In this document: one piece after another, positions 21,160 to 28,909 of the stretch
How positions within the stretch are numbered: the first letter of the stretch is position 1
How the letters are laid out: the number at the start of each line of letters is the position of its first letter
Assembly (NCBI RefSeq): GCF_014946725.1
Contig: NZ_JACFXY010000011.1
Location: 82,983 to 146,982, forward strand
Direction of reading: 5' to 3'
DNA: 64,000 nucleotides
DNA from: Mixta mediterraneensis
GTDB lineage: Bacteria; Pseudomonadota; Gammaproteobacteria; Enterobacterales; Enterobacteriaceae
Made by a program: the position numbers and the translations under genes
The notes under the pieces: model-generated
The model's input: only the letters and a program-made list of their open reading frames with translations
Database searches by the model: none
What the model was told of the DNA's origin: nothing

Positions 21160-21612
21160 ATGTATGATTCCCTGACAATTGCATTACTTCAGGCACGTGA
21201 AACGGCGATGGGATATTTCCGGCCTATACTCAACCGCCACAATCTGACCGAGCAGCAATGGCGTATCATCCGCATTCTGGCCGAGCATCGCTCGCTGGAT
21301 TTTCATGAGCTGGCACAGCAGGCGTGTATTTTACGTCCCAGCCTGACCGGTATTCTGTCGCGTCTCGAACGGGACGGATTAGTGTTTCGCCTGAAACCGC
21401 TGAACGATCAGCGCAAACTTTTTGCCTCTCTGACGCCGCAGGGCGTGGTGCTGTATCAAAAAGCCTGCGATGAAATCGACGCAGGTTATCAACAGATTGA
21501 ACAACAGTTTGGACAACAGAAAATGCAGCAGCTGAAGGCGCTGTTACAGGAGTTCAATACGCTGCGTGCCGCCGATGCTTCTGTGAGCGATGCGCAAAAC
21601 CTGGCTGGCTAA
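21160..21612 (+). CDS. hpaR: MarR-family regulator HpaR-like
   Basis: Very close to HpaR, repressor of the homoprotocatechuate (4-hydroxyphenylacetate) degradation operon. 150 residues from ATG 21160 (MYDSLTIALLQARETAMGYFRP). The winged helix text is LTEQQWRIIRILAEH, DFHELAQQACILRPSLTGILSRLERDGLV and LNDQRKLFASLT. An upstream in-frame extension to 21058 has no family match, so ATG 21160 is chosen. None of the hpa catabolic genes is near: the next gene is a porin on the other strand. It is thus an orphan here, and its target is unknown. Alternative: a paralogue controlling another aromatic-response gene. Confidence 0.88.
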   Translation: MYDSLTIALLQARETAMGYFRPILNRHNLTEQQWRIIRILAEHRSLDFHELAQQACILRPSLTGILSRLERDGLVFRLKPLNDQRKLFASLTPQGVVLYQKACDEIDAGYQQIEQQFGQQKMQQLKALLQEFNTLRAADASVSDAQNLAG

Positions 21613-21701
21613 CGCAACCAGATTTTGCGCACGGATACAGCATAAATAATCGCGTTAAGGCAGAAAGTTAAATCGCGGCGTCACAGTTTTTTGTCAGCGC
21701 G

Positions 21702-22991
21702 TTACAGCTTCACTTTCACCTGTATGCCCGCGACCCATGCATCTTTAATCGCTTTGCTGGAGAAAGCGCCGGGCTCTTTAATGTACTGAACGCTGGGGCG
21801 AAGAGAGAGCCACGGCGTCGCCTGTAGCGTGTACGTCAGCTCCACTAGTTGTTCGGCACGATCCAGTGAATCTGAATTAGCCGCTGCGGTGAAATCGCCG
21901 CTCTGTCGCCAGGCGCCAATATCTGCCTGTCGGCTGTCTTTGTTATATTCAGCGCGTCCATAACCGATGGCGATGGCGTCGTGAGGACGAGATTCAAAAG
22001 GTCCATTGAGCACGAATCCTGCGCTATACCAGTGGCGGAAGGGTGAAGTCTCTTTATCAGTCGTGGTCCACTGTCCAAAAACATGCAGGTTTCTGGCTGA
22101 TAAACGGTCGGATTGCCACAGGGTCTGATCGGCCAGCACATAGGCACCATAACGTCCCGACGCTTTATGGCTGCTGTCATCAATGCGTGCCACATCGGAA
22201 GAATCATAGTAATAACCGACTTTATACTGACCAGGCAGTTCGCCATGATGCGTATAAATGACTTCAACAGGCGCGATAGCACCTGTCGTTCCGCTGGAGA
22301 AAGGCTTAAATGCTTTTGATGGCGCGCCGTTTACGCGCGGATTAACGTTAAAAATTGCCGCCTGCACCGCCCACTGATCGTTAATGTCATAACGCAGTTC
22401 ACCGCCCAGGTGGGCGTTAGGATAGTTACCCCAGCCGCTGCCGCCAGACATAGACAAGGGATGAGCGCAGAAGCCAGCGTTCATAAAATTAGTCAGGATC
22501 GACATCCCACCAAAATCGTTCCCCATCGCCATTAAACCCAGCTTTATTTTCAGGTTTGGCGTGAACAGGGTGTTGGCATAACTGAACTCACTCAGGCGAG
22601 TGTAAAGACCACCATAAACTTCCTGCGCAGGCAGGCGGTTGCCGACCAAATCTTCCGAAACACTGCGACCACGGCGATCATTCAGCGTGATCTGGAAAGT
22701 ACCGGCATGTTCAGCGGAAAACATTTTATTCAGATCAAATGTTGCGCCGATCCGTATCTGCTGAGCATAACGGGTGCCATAACGCTCGCCGCCATGTAAC
22801 ACACCTGCGGTTTCAGAGGTGTACTCGCCGGTCATATTCACACCAGCATTATTCAGATCCGTGCGTGCGCCTCCCCAGTCGCCTGTTAACGTATCCTGTT
22901 GCAGAAGGTCGGCGGTCTGCGCCAGCGCTCCCCATGAACAAAACAGCAGCGAGCAGGCCAGGGGTGAAAAGAGGAAAAAATGTCGTTTCAT
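21702..22991 (-). CDS. OprB-family carbohydrate-selective porin
   Basis: Outer-membrane porin for sugars, 429 residues. Signal peptide about 1-24 (cleavage near ALAQ). Mature start with the family signature LTGDWGGARTDLNNAGV and TGEYTSETAGVLHGG. Alternating beta-strand pattern with many aromatic residues to the C-terminus (WVAGIQVKVKL). It ends in Leu rather than the more usual Phe. Neighbours suggest no specific sugar, though a sugar ABC transporter relic lies 370 bp upstream and may once have belonged to the same pathway (inference). Confidence 0.9.
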   Translation of the reverse strand: MKRHFFLFSPLACSLLFCSWGALAQTADLLQQDTLTGDWGGARTDLNNAGVNMTGEYTSETAGVLHGGERYGTRYAQQIRIGATFDLNKMFSAEHAGTFQITLNDRRGRSVSEDLVGNRLPAQEVYGGLYTRLSEFSYANTLFTPNLKIKLGLMAMGNDFGGMSILTNFMNAGFCAHPLSMSGGSGWGNYPNAHLGGELRYDINDQWAVQAAIFNVNPRVNGAPSKAFKPFSSGTTGAIAPVEVIYTHHGELPGQYKVGYYYDSSDVARIDDSSHKASGRYGAYVLADQTLWQSDRLSARNLHVFGQWTTTDKETSPFRHWYSAGFVLNGPFESRPHDAIAIGYGRAEYNKDSRQADIGAWRQSGDFTAAANSDSLDRAEQLVELTYTLQATPWLSLRPSVQYIKEPGAFSSKAIKDAWVAGIQVKVKL

Positions 22992-23360
22992 TTAAAAATA
23001 CGAGGAGAGCAGAAAAGGAGGCAAATAATACACGAAAATTTTTCACGTAATTATAAATCTATGCTTATTTCTCGGTTTGGTGAAGCTTATATTCAACGCC
23101 AAAGCCAGACTGACGTGGCCGTTTTCCGCCACCATTAAAAGATCCGACATATCTTTTATTCTGTTTAATCAATCCCAGGGAAGCTTCACAAGCGAGCATT
23201 TTGAATTAAGTGTGATGATAAATGAAACCCTGTTATTCCAACACCGATGCAAGCTGGCATCAGCAAAAAAATCACAGGCAGGTTCAATTGTCACTGGTTA
23301 AACGCAATGTGAATCTGGCTTCGCCAGAAGACCGAAACATCCTCCGGCGAACGGTTGTTG
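22992..23360. other. Intergenic region without a supported gene
   Basis: 369 bp between the OprB gene start and the SIS-ABC relic. It presumably carries the porin promoter. No protein family was recognised in any frame. Confidence 0.5.
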
Positions 23361-23837
23361 CTACAGACGAACGCCGCTTTCCTTATCAAACAGATGAACA
23401 TGGCGAGGGTCGATATTTAACGCCACGGTCTCCCCTGGCTTCGCCATGATTCTTCCTGTTAACTGCACATGAACAGGAAAGCCATTCCAGTCCAGATGAA
23501 GCAGGCTCGATTCTCCCGTTACTTCCACTACCTTAACCACTTCGCCACTCATGCCGGACTGTGATGTCATCCAAAGCAATGTGTTCTGAGTGATCAACTG
23601 CGGCATATCCAGCAAACGCCCCGCATCGACGCGCCACACCGGCAAGCCACGCGCGATCAGCTCGTGTTCAACCGGGATAAGTGCATAATCAGACGAGCCC
23701 ATACCAGCCAAAACAATGCGGTCATAACTGTGCACATCCAGTTCATACAGCCCGGCGGGCAGAGCGTAATGCAGCGGGTCGCTTAACGCATCAGGCTGCT
23801 GGAGGATGTCTTTTTCATATTCACTCGGGCTGCTCAT
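23361..23837 (-). pseudogene. In-frame fusion scar: SIS-domain sugar isomerase head joined to sugar ABC ATPase tail
   Basis: 158 residues made of two unrelated pieces. Residues 1 to about 105 are the N-terminal SIS domain of a GlmS-like sugar-phosphate isomerase/deglycase (YEKDILQQPDAL, DRIVLAGMGSSDYALIPVEHEL and the SIS motif SQSGMSGEV). Residues from about 107 to the end are the C-terminal TOBE region of a MalK/UgpC-type ABC ATPase (VTGESSLLHLDWNG, KPGETVALNIDPRHVHLFD). Walker motifs and the second SIS domain are absent. The simplest history is one deletion across a sugar-uptake operon that removed the end of the isomerase gene, everything between and the start of the ATPase gene. A working protein is unlikely. 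The frame is open and could be translated. Confidence 0.8.
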
Positions 23838-23909
23838 TACTCTTTTCCTGTCTTAGCCGATAGCAGTAAAATAGGGTATCGCGCGTTATCGCACGTTTGT
23901 GATCTACAG

Positions 23910-24377
23910 GACCGTGCTGATCCGCCTTTGTGGGAAACGGGGGCGATTCTGCGCTATCTGGCTAATCGATACGGAACAGAAAGCTTCTGGCCTGCTGATT
24001 TGCTAAAAAGAACGAACGTTGATCGCTGGGCTGAATGGTCAAAAATTAATGTCGCAATGGCATTTACTGCGCCGGTGTTCTGGCGTGTTGTCCGAACCGC
24101 TCAGGAAAAGCGAGACGAGAATGCAATACGAGGCGCAATGGCTACGCTGGAGCAGAATCTTTTGTTTGCAGAGAGGCAACTGGAGAAACACAGCTATCTG
24201 GCAGGGGATGATTTTTCCCTGACCGACGTCCAGTTTGGACATGTGTTGTACCGCTATTACAGTATCGACGTCGTTCGGCAGCCCTTAGCTAAACTACGTT
24301 CTTATTACGATCGCCTTGCTGCGCGAGCGGCTTTCCGGGAACACGTCATGGTTTCCTATGAAGAGTTACGTGTTTAG
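23910..24377 (+). pseudogene. Glutathione S-transferase lacking its N-terminal domain
   Basis: The frame carries the end of the thioredoxin-like domain (PPLWETGAILRYLANRYG) and the complete helical C-terminal domain (VDRWAEWSKINVAMAF, MATLEQNLLFAERQLEK, YLAGDDFSLTDVQFGHVLYRY, YYDRLAARAAFREHV). Normal GSTs have about 200-230 residues; here about 155 codons remain. The first roughly 60 residues, with the glutathione-activating residue, are missing. No start codon with a ribosome site is present, and the homology fades just before 23910, next to the start of the SIS-ABC scar. The two broken genes therefore probably share one rearrangement. Confidence 0.8.
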
Positions 24378-24533
24378 TCCGTGGCCGGCCCGTCTGTAGC
24401 ACAGCGGGAGTTTCGCGAGTTTCAGGACGTGTTTTCCATGCCAAAAGAGTGGATAAAGCGAAGCTGACAGGCGCAGGAATTTCTGAATAAAAACGTGCTT
24501 TTTGCGGCAAAAAGCCTAACGCGCGGCGCTGAG

Positions 24534-24562
24534 AAAAGTGGCGAAATTCATCGCCACTTTTA
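24534..24562. terminator. Bidirectional terminator between GST relic and OprD gene
   Basis: AAAAGTGGCGA (24534-24544) pairs perfectly with TCGCCACTTTT (24551-24561). 11-bp stem, 6-nt loop, A and T tracts on both sides. It serves the leftward OprD transcript (stop 24597) and may also serve the rightward GST relic. Confidence 0.85.
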
Positions 24563-24596
24563 ATCAGGAAAAAAGAGTTAACTGATGGTGGCTGGC

Positions 24597-25868
24597 TTAC
24601 AGCAGAGAGAAAGGATATTCAACAAACACGCGAATTTCATTGCCGCCGATATTGTAATCAGCCGCATCTGATGAAACGCGCAGTACTGAATAACGCACTT
24701 TCAACTTGAGATCTTTAGCCGGTCCATTCTGAACTTTGTACTGAATCTGATTAAAGAATTCATGCTCATGTCCATTGCCTGAAGCTGCAGTTTTGATGTT
24801 ATCGCCGCGCACATAAGCCACGTCATAGCTCAAGCCAGGTACACCTAAGCCGGCAAGATCGACAGAATAGGCTAGCTGCCATGAACGTTCATCTTCACCG
24901 TTAAAATCTGACCAGTAAGAGTTAGCCAGCCAAATTGAGTTGCCGCCATCGCCGATGCCATCTTGATTGCGATAGCCACCATAATGGTAGCCGGTGCTAC
25001 CGCTACTTTGCTGATAAGCAACCTTAAAGGTGTGAATATCCCATACATAGCTGGCCGCAAGGCTCCAGATAGTGTTACTGCGGCCGGTGTTCTGGCTATT
25101 GGCAAATGACTGGTCGAGGCGTGAGTTATAGCCATTGAAATCCAGAATTAGCGCCTGGTCTGCGGCAAAAGGCTGTCGATAATTCAGACCAAGGTATTGT
25201 TTGTTCAAAACATCCTGAACATCAGAAGCGTAGAATGCGCCGCTGAATTGAGCGTTAAACTGATAATGTGCGCCTGCGAAAGTCAGGCTGTTCAAGCCCG
25301 TATCATGGCTGTCGTCACTTTTCTGTTGCTCAGCGGTAAAATATCCCGCGCTAACATCCAGACCATCAATTTCTTGTGAATCAAGCATAAAACCGGTGAA
25401 GGTTTCAGTCAGCAGACGAGAATCATCGGCATTCAGAATCGGCAGAGCAGGACGCTGTGTGCCATAGCTCAGAACCGTATTCGAGAAACGCATTTTGGCG
25501 GTGGCACCAAACTTAGCGAGACTGGATTTAGCCCGGCCATCGTTATCCTGCGCAAAAAAGTCGATACCGCCACTGCCACTGCGTCCTCGTCCGCCATCAA
25601 GACGAACAGCATATTGCGCCAGTGCATCAACGCCGAAACCCACCGGACCTTGTGTAAAACCGGATGAATAGGACGCAATAACGCCCTGGCCCCATTCTGC
25701 ACGCTCTTTAATTCCATGAGGCTTATAGTCGCGATCGATAAATGCATTACGTAATAAAACATCAAGATGGCTGTCTTCAATAAACCCGGTGCTTTCAGGC
25801 CCAGAACTGGCATAAGCAGCATTTGCTGAGAGCGCAGCAAGTACGGTTAATGGCAAAACTTTATTCAC
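24597..25868 (-). CDS. OprD-family outer-membrane porin
   Basis: Outer-membrane channel of the OprD family (uptake of amino acids, peptides or small carboxylates), 423 residues. Signal peptide about 1-20 (AAYA-SSG). Family landmarks: GFIEDSHLDVLLRNAFIDRDYKPHG near the mature start, EWGQGVIASYSSGFTQGPVGFGVDALAQYAVRLDGG (about 60-95), LSYGTQRPALPILNADDSRLLTETFTGF (about 140-165), and the C-terminal EYPFSLL. The length matches the family. It is a single gene with its own terminator. Substrate unknown. Confidence 0.92.
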   Translation of the reverse strand: MNKVLPLTVLAALSANAAYASSGPESTGFIEDSHLDVLLRNAFIDRDYKPHGIKERAEWGQGVIASYSSGFTQGPVGFGVDALAQYAVRLDGGRGRSGSGGIDFFAQDNDGRAKSSLAKFGATAKMRFSNTVLSYGTQRPALPILNADDSRLLTETFTGFMLDSQEIDGLDVSAGYFTAEQQKSDDSHDTGLNSLTFAGAHYQFNAQFSGAFYASDVQDVLNKQYLGLNYRQPFAADQALILDFNGYNSRLDQSFANSQNTGRSNTIWSLAASYVWDIHTFKVAYQQSSGSTGYHYGGYRNQDGIGDGGNSIWLANSYWSDFNGEDERSWQLAYSVDLAGLGVPGLSYDVAYVRGDNIKTAASGNGHEHEFFNQIQYKVQNGPAKDLKLKVRYSVLRVSSDAADYNIGGNEIRVFVEYPFSLL

Positions 25869-26507
25869 TTTTTCTAACCTGTTATTTTAAGTTACTTAGT
25901 CGATACCCTGTTATCAGCGACGCGGGCCCCTGAGGCGGCACAATTTATCATTGTTTCAAAGCGATATTATGGAAAGGTTTTATCGAATAATGCTAATTTT
26001 ATGAAATCGTGCAGGTCAGAAAGTGCGCATAAAGTAAAATGCACTGCCAGGCACAAACACGATCGGCGCCTCCTTCAGAGAAAACGCAGGAGATAATATA
26101 TCCGTAATGTCATTTAAGTGTAATGGGTTACTGGATTATAGTGTGCTAATTTTGCCAGGTAGCTAATTAAGCTGCGCTATAATTCTTATCTCGTGATTAA
26201 TTAATTTCGCATAAGCTGACGAATACTATTTATAAGGGTAAACAAAACCCTCCTTGAAAGCGGGGTGCTTTGTACTGGTAGCTGTCCTCTTATCTGCTTT
26301 CTATGTGGATTTTTGGTTTTATTGGGCCGTTTGCCTTTGATAGTGAGTGCCGTTGTATCGAGACGATAACGTGTGCCGCCGATTGCGGTGGGCTGCGCCT
26401 GTGATTCCCAACAGCCTCCCTGAGAAGGTATGGTGATAAGTGAAATTTCCTGCCATGTACGTAATGTAACAGGGAAGAATGGGTTAACCTTTCATACTGG
26501 TATATAC
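25869..26507. other. Long intergenic region between the OprD gene and fsr
   Basis: 639 bp, AT-rich, with promoters for the divergent OprD and fsr genes expected inside. No gene family was recognised. An in-frame extension of fsr to 26430 has no homology. Confidence 0.5.
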
Positions 26508-27702
26508 ATGAACAATACATCGATCGCCACACGACCTAAGACCTACTTGAATGTTCTTCTCATACTGGGCGTCACGCATTTACTTAACGATCTTATCCAG
26601 TCGTTAATCCCTGCCGTTTACCCGATTCTGAGAGAAAAATATCAGCTCGATTTTATCCAGATTGGCATCATTACACTCACTTTCCAGATTGCAGGCTCCC
26701 TGCTTCAGCCGGTTGTAGGAGCGGTCACCGATCGACATCCTTTTCCCTACTCAACTGTTATCGGAATGATGTTTACGCTTTCTGGATTAGTGGGGCTTGC
26801 CTATGCGCCCTCATACACTCTGATCCTGCTTTCGGCTGCCAGCATCGGAATCGGTTCTTCAATTTTTCATCCCGAAGCCACAAGAATGGCACGCTATGCT
26901 TCAGGCGGGCGACAGGGGCTTGCACAGGGCATATTTCAGGTAGGCGGTCAGGCGGGCGGGGCAATGGGTCCTCTGTTTGCGGCACTGGTAATCGTGCAAC
27001 GTGGACAGCAGAGCCTGGCGTGGTTTGCCATATTCGCTTTGCTTGCTGTCGTTCTGATGGTCTGGACGGCATGACGCTATCAAAAATAGTTTTATTCGGT
27101 CGATTAAAGAAAAGGGCGAAAAAGGGCATAAATCAAAAACGTATCCGCAGGCAATGGTAACGACAGGTCTGATTGTGCTTACGCTGCTGATGTTTTCAAA
27201 AAATGCTTACGTGGAAAGTTTCCGATCGTTTTACACCTTTTATTTAATTGACCATTTTGGGGTTTCTGTCAAAACCTCTCAGTTTATGCTGTTTCTGTTC
27301 CTTTTTTCTTCAGCGGCAGGCGCTTTACTCGGTGGTATCATAGGGGATCACATTGGGCGTTATAAAATAATCTGGATTTCGATATTAGGCCCGTTACCGC
27401 TAACGCTGATGTTGCCTTATGCGGATTTTTTCTGGACGGTGATCCTCACGGTATCCATAAATTTGATAATGGCGAGTGCATTCGCATCCATCCTTATTTA
27501 TGCGATGGAGCTTGCACCTAACCGGATTGGTCTGGTTGGCGGTCTGTTTTATGGACTTAATTTTGGTCTGGCTGGCATTGCTGCGGCCGCCCTGGGAGCG
27601 ATCGCGGACAAAACAGGGATCGAAAACGTTTACTGGCTATGCTCGTTTCTTCCTTTGGCGGGATTACTCACCTGGTTCCTTCCAAAAATCGAGAGCAATT
27701 AG
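26508..27702 (+). pseudogene. fsr: Fosmidomycin resistance-type MFS exporter (Fsr), frameshifted
   Basis: Twelve-segment major facilitator of the Fsr family. ATG 26508 opens the first half (LILGVTHLLNDLIQSLIPAVYPIL, IGIITLTFQIAGSLLQPVVGA, SSIFHPEATRMARYASGGRQGLAQGIFQVGGQ), which stops at TGA 27072-27074. The second half continues in another frame (KNAYVESFRSFYTFYLI, LLGGIIGDHIGR, FASILIYAMELAPNRIGLVGGLFYGLNFG) to 27702. Removing one G near 27068-27070 joins the halves (WTHDAIKNSFIRS) into 397 residues, close to the usual size of about 400. 1195 nt minus one is a multiple of three. It could be a mutation or a base-calling error in a GG run. Confidence 0.85.
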
Positions 27703-27714
27703 GCATTCATTTAG

Positions 27715-27748
27715 AACAGGCCGTCTACTATTTTGGCGGGCCTGTTTT
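27715..27748 (+). terminator. Intrinsic terminator after fsr
   Basis: AACAGGCC (27715-27722) pairs with GGCCTGTT (27739-27746) and a T run follows. It lies 13 nt after the fsr stop. Confidence 0.75.
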
Positions 27749-28205
27749 ATACCATCCTTATAAAAATTCACATGCACTGATTAATCATTAAGCAAGGCGT
27801 ATTATGGCTTCATCTTATACTCCGAGAAAAACGATAAGTCAGCGTTGGGTGTCTGACCTCGTCATCACGTTTTTCTGCTATACCTTATTGGCAGCCGGAC
27901 ATAAGACAGAAGAACGTTACGGTGTGACGTGAAATAGTCGAACCTGTAAATTATCCCGCCCATTTAACGGGGCATTTTTGCTGACTAAAATTGTAATGAA
28001 CCTGGTAGGTTTACCCTTCATCTCATCCATCTTTACTAAATGCCCGGGTTTTAATTTAATATCAAAAATTGATGTTTATTTATTGTTTTTTTGTTGCCGC
28101 TTTTATCTGTAATTAAAAATCCTTAAAACCCGATATTTTTGTTAACAGCAGGCTATTCATTCCTTTACACTGTTGCCTCTGATTAATTCGTCAGGATGCG
28201 CAGAT
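27749..28205. other. Intergenic region with one short unrecognised open frame
   Basis: A 42-codon frame runs from ATG 27804 to TGA 27932. It has a basic start and one hydrophobic stretch (LVITFFCYTLLAAG). It could be the head of a truncated membrane protein, but no family was recognised. The rest is AT-rich and probably holds the promoter of the DUF2946 gene. Confidence 0.3.
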
Positions 28206-28646
28206 TTGTTTTCTCTCATTCGATTCTCCCGAAATAAACTGCCTGCGGCGATCGCGATTATTGCGATCATGCTGCTGTTTATTGCGCCGGATGTATCGAA
28301 AACGCTGGAGCACCGGCGGATGGAAAATCATGATGAACATGTTGTGATGCCCGCTTCGACTGACAGGCATCACATCAATGCCATGACAGATGCCAGCGAT
28401 ACCGATGTAACGCAGCAGATGCCATTAATGCATGCCTCTGTGAGCGGGATGGGCGGGATGATGAACGATGCCGCCTGTGGCTACTGCGTTATGCTGATTC
28501 ATCTGCCATTAATGCTCTGGATCTTCGCCGCCATAGTCTGGCTGACTCTGCGGGTATCCTGTGCACCGCCGCCACGTATTATCCTGCCGCGTTTTACGGT
28601 TTACTTCCCCGGACTTGCCCAGCCCCGCGCACCTCCTTTCGACTGA
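28206..28646 (+). CDS. DUF2946-type small membrane protein, copper-receptor neighbour
   Basis: About 146 residues. It has an N-terminal membrane segment (AAIAIIAIMLLFIAP), a His/Met-rich middle (ENHDEHVVMPAS, DRHHINAM, MHASVSGMGGMMND), then the motif CGYCVMLIHLPLML and a second membrane segment. Proteins of this type commonly precede TonB-dependent copper receptors and are thought to be metal-linked. The start is unclear: TTG 28206 is preceded by AGGA at 28193-28196 with 9-nt spacing and is preferred. TTG 28173 is in frame but lacks such a site, and the first ATG (28320) would remove the first membrane segment. The copper receptor follows 263 bp downstream on the same strand, with its own probable promoter in between. 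Confidence 0.72.
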   Translation: MFSLIRFSRNKLPAAIAIIAIMLLFIAPDVSKTLEHRRMENHDEHVVMPASTDRHHINAMTDASDTDVTQQMPLMHASVSGMGGMMNDAACGYCVMLIHLPLMLWIFAAIVWLTLRVSCAPPPRIILPRFTVYFPGLAQPRAPPFD

Positions 28647-28909
28647 TTTTTGATTCTCTACCCAACATTTCGTCAGGTATGAGGCCGACGCTTTTTTGAA
28701 AATATGCGTATTACGCAGAATTAATATCGTCTTTAAATGATGTGGTTCTTTATTTAACGGGATTAGTTTATTCATTCCGTCATCGCTGAATACATTCCCG
28801 CTAATAATGCACTGCGGATAAAGCGTATTAATTATCGGCCTAACGTTTTGATTGTCTCCTGCCCTATTGCAGTGGACCGAATTTTTGTATGTCAAAATCA
28901 GGATAAATT

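Noticed and set aside
27804..27932. Short 42-codon frame after fsr as a gene
   Set aside because: One hydrophobic stretch only, no family match and no clear ribosome site; mentioned within the intergenic entry.
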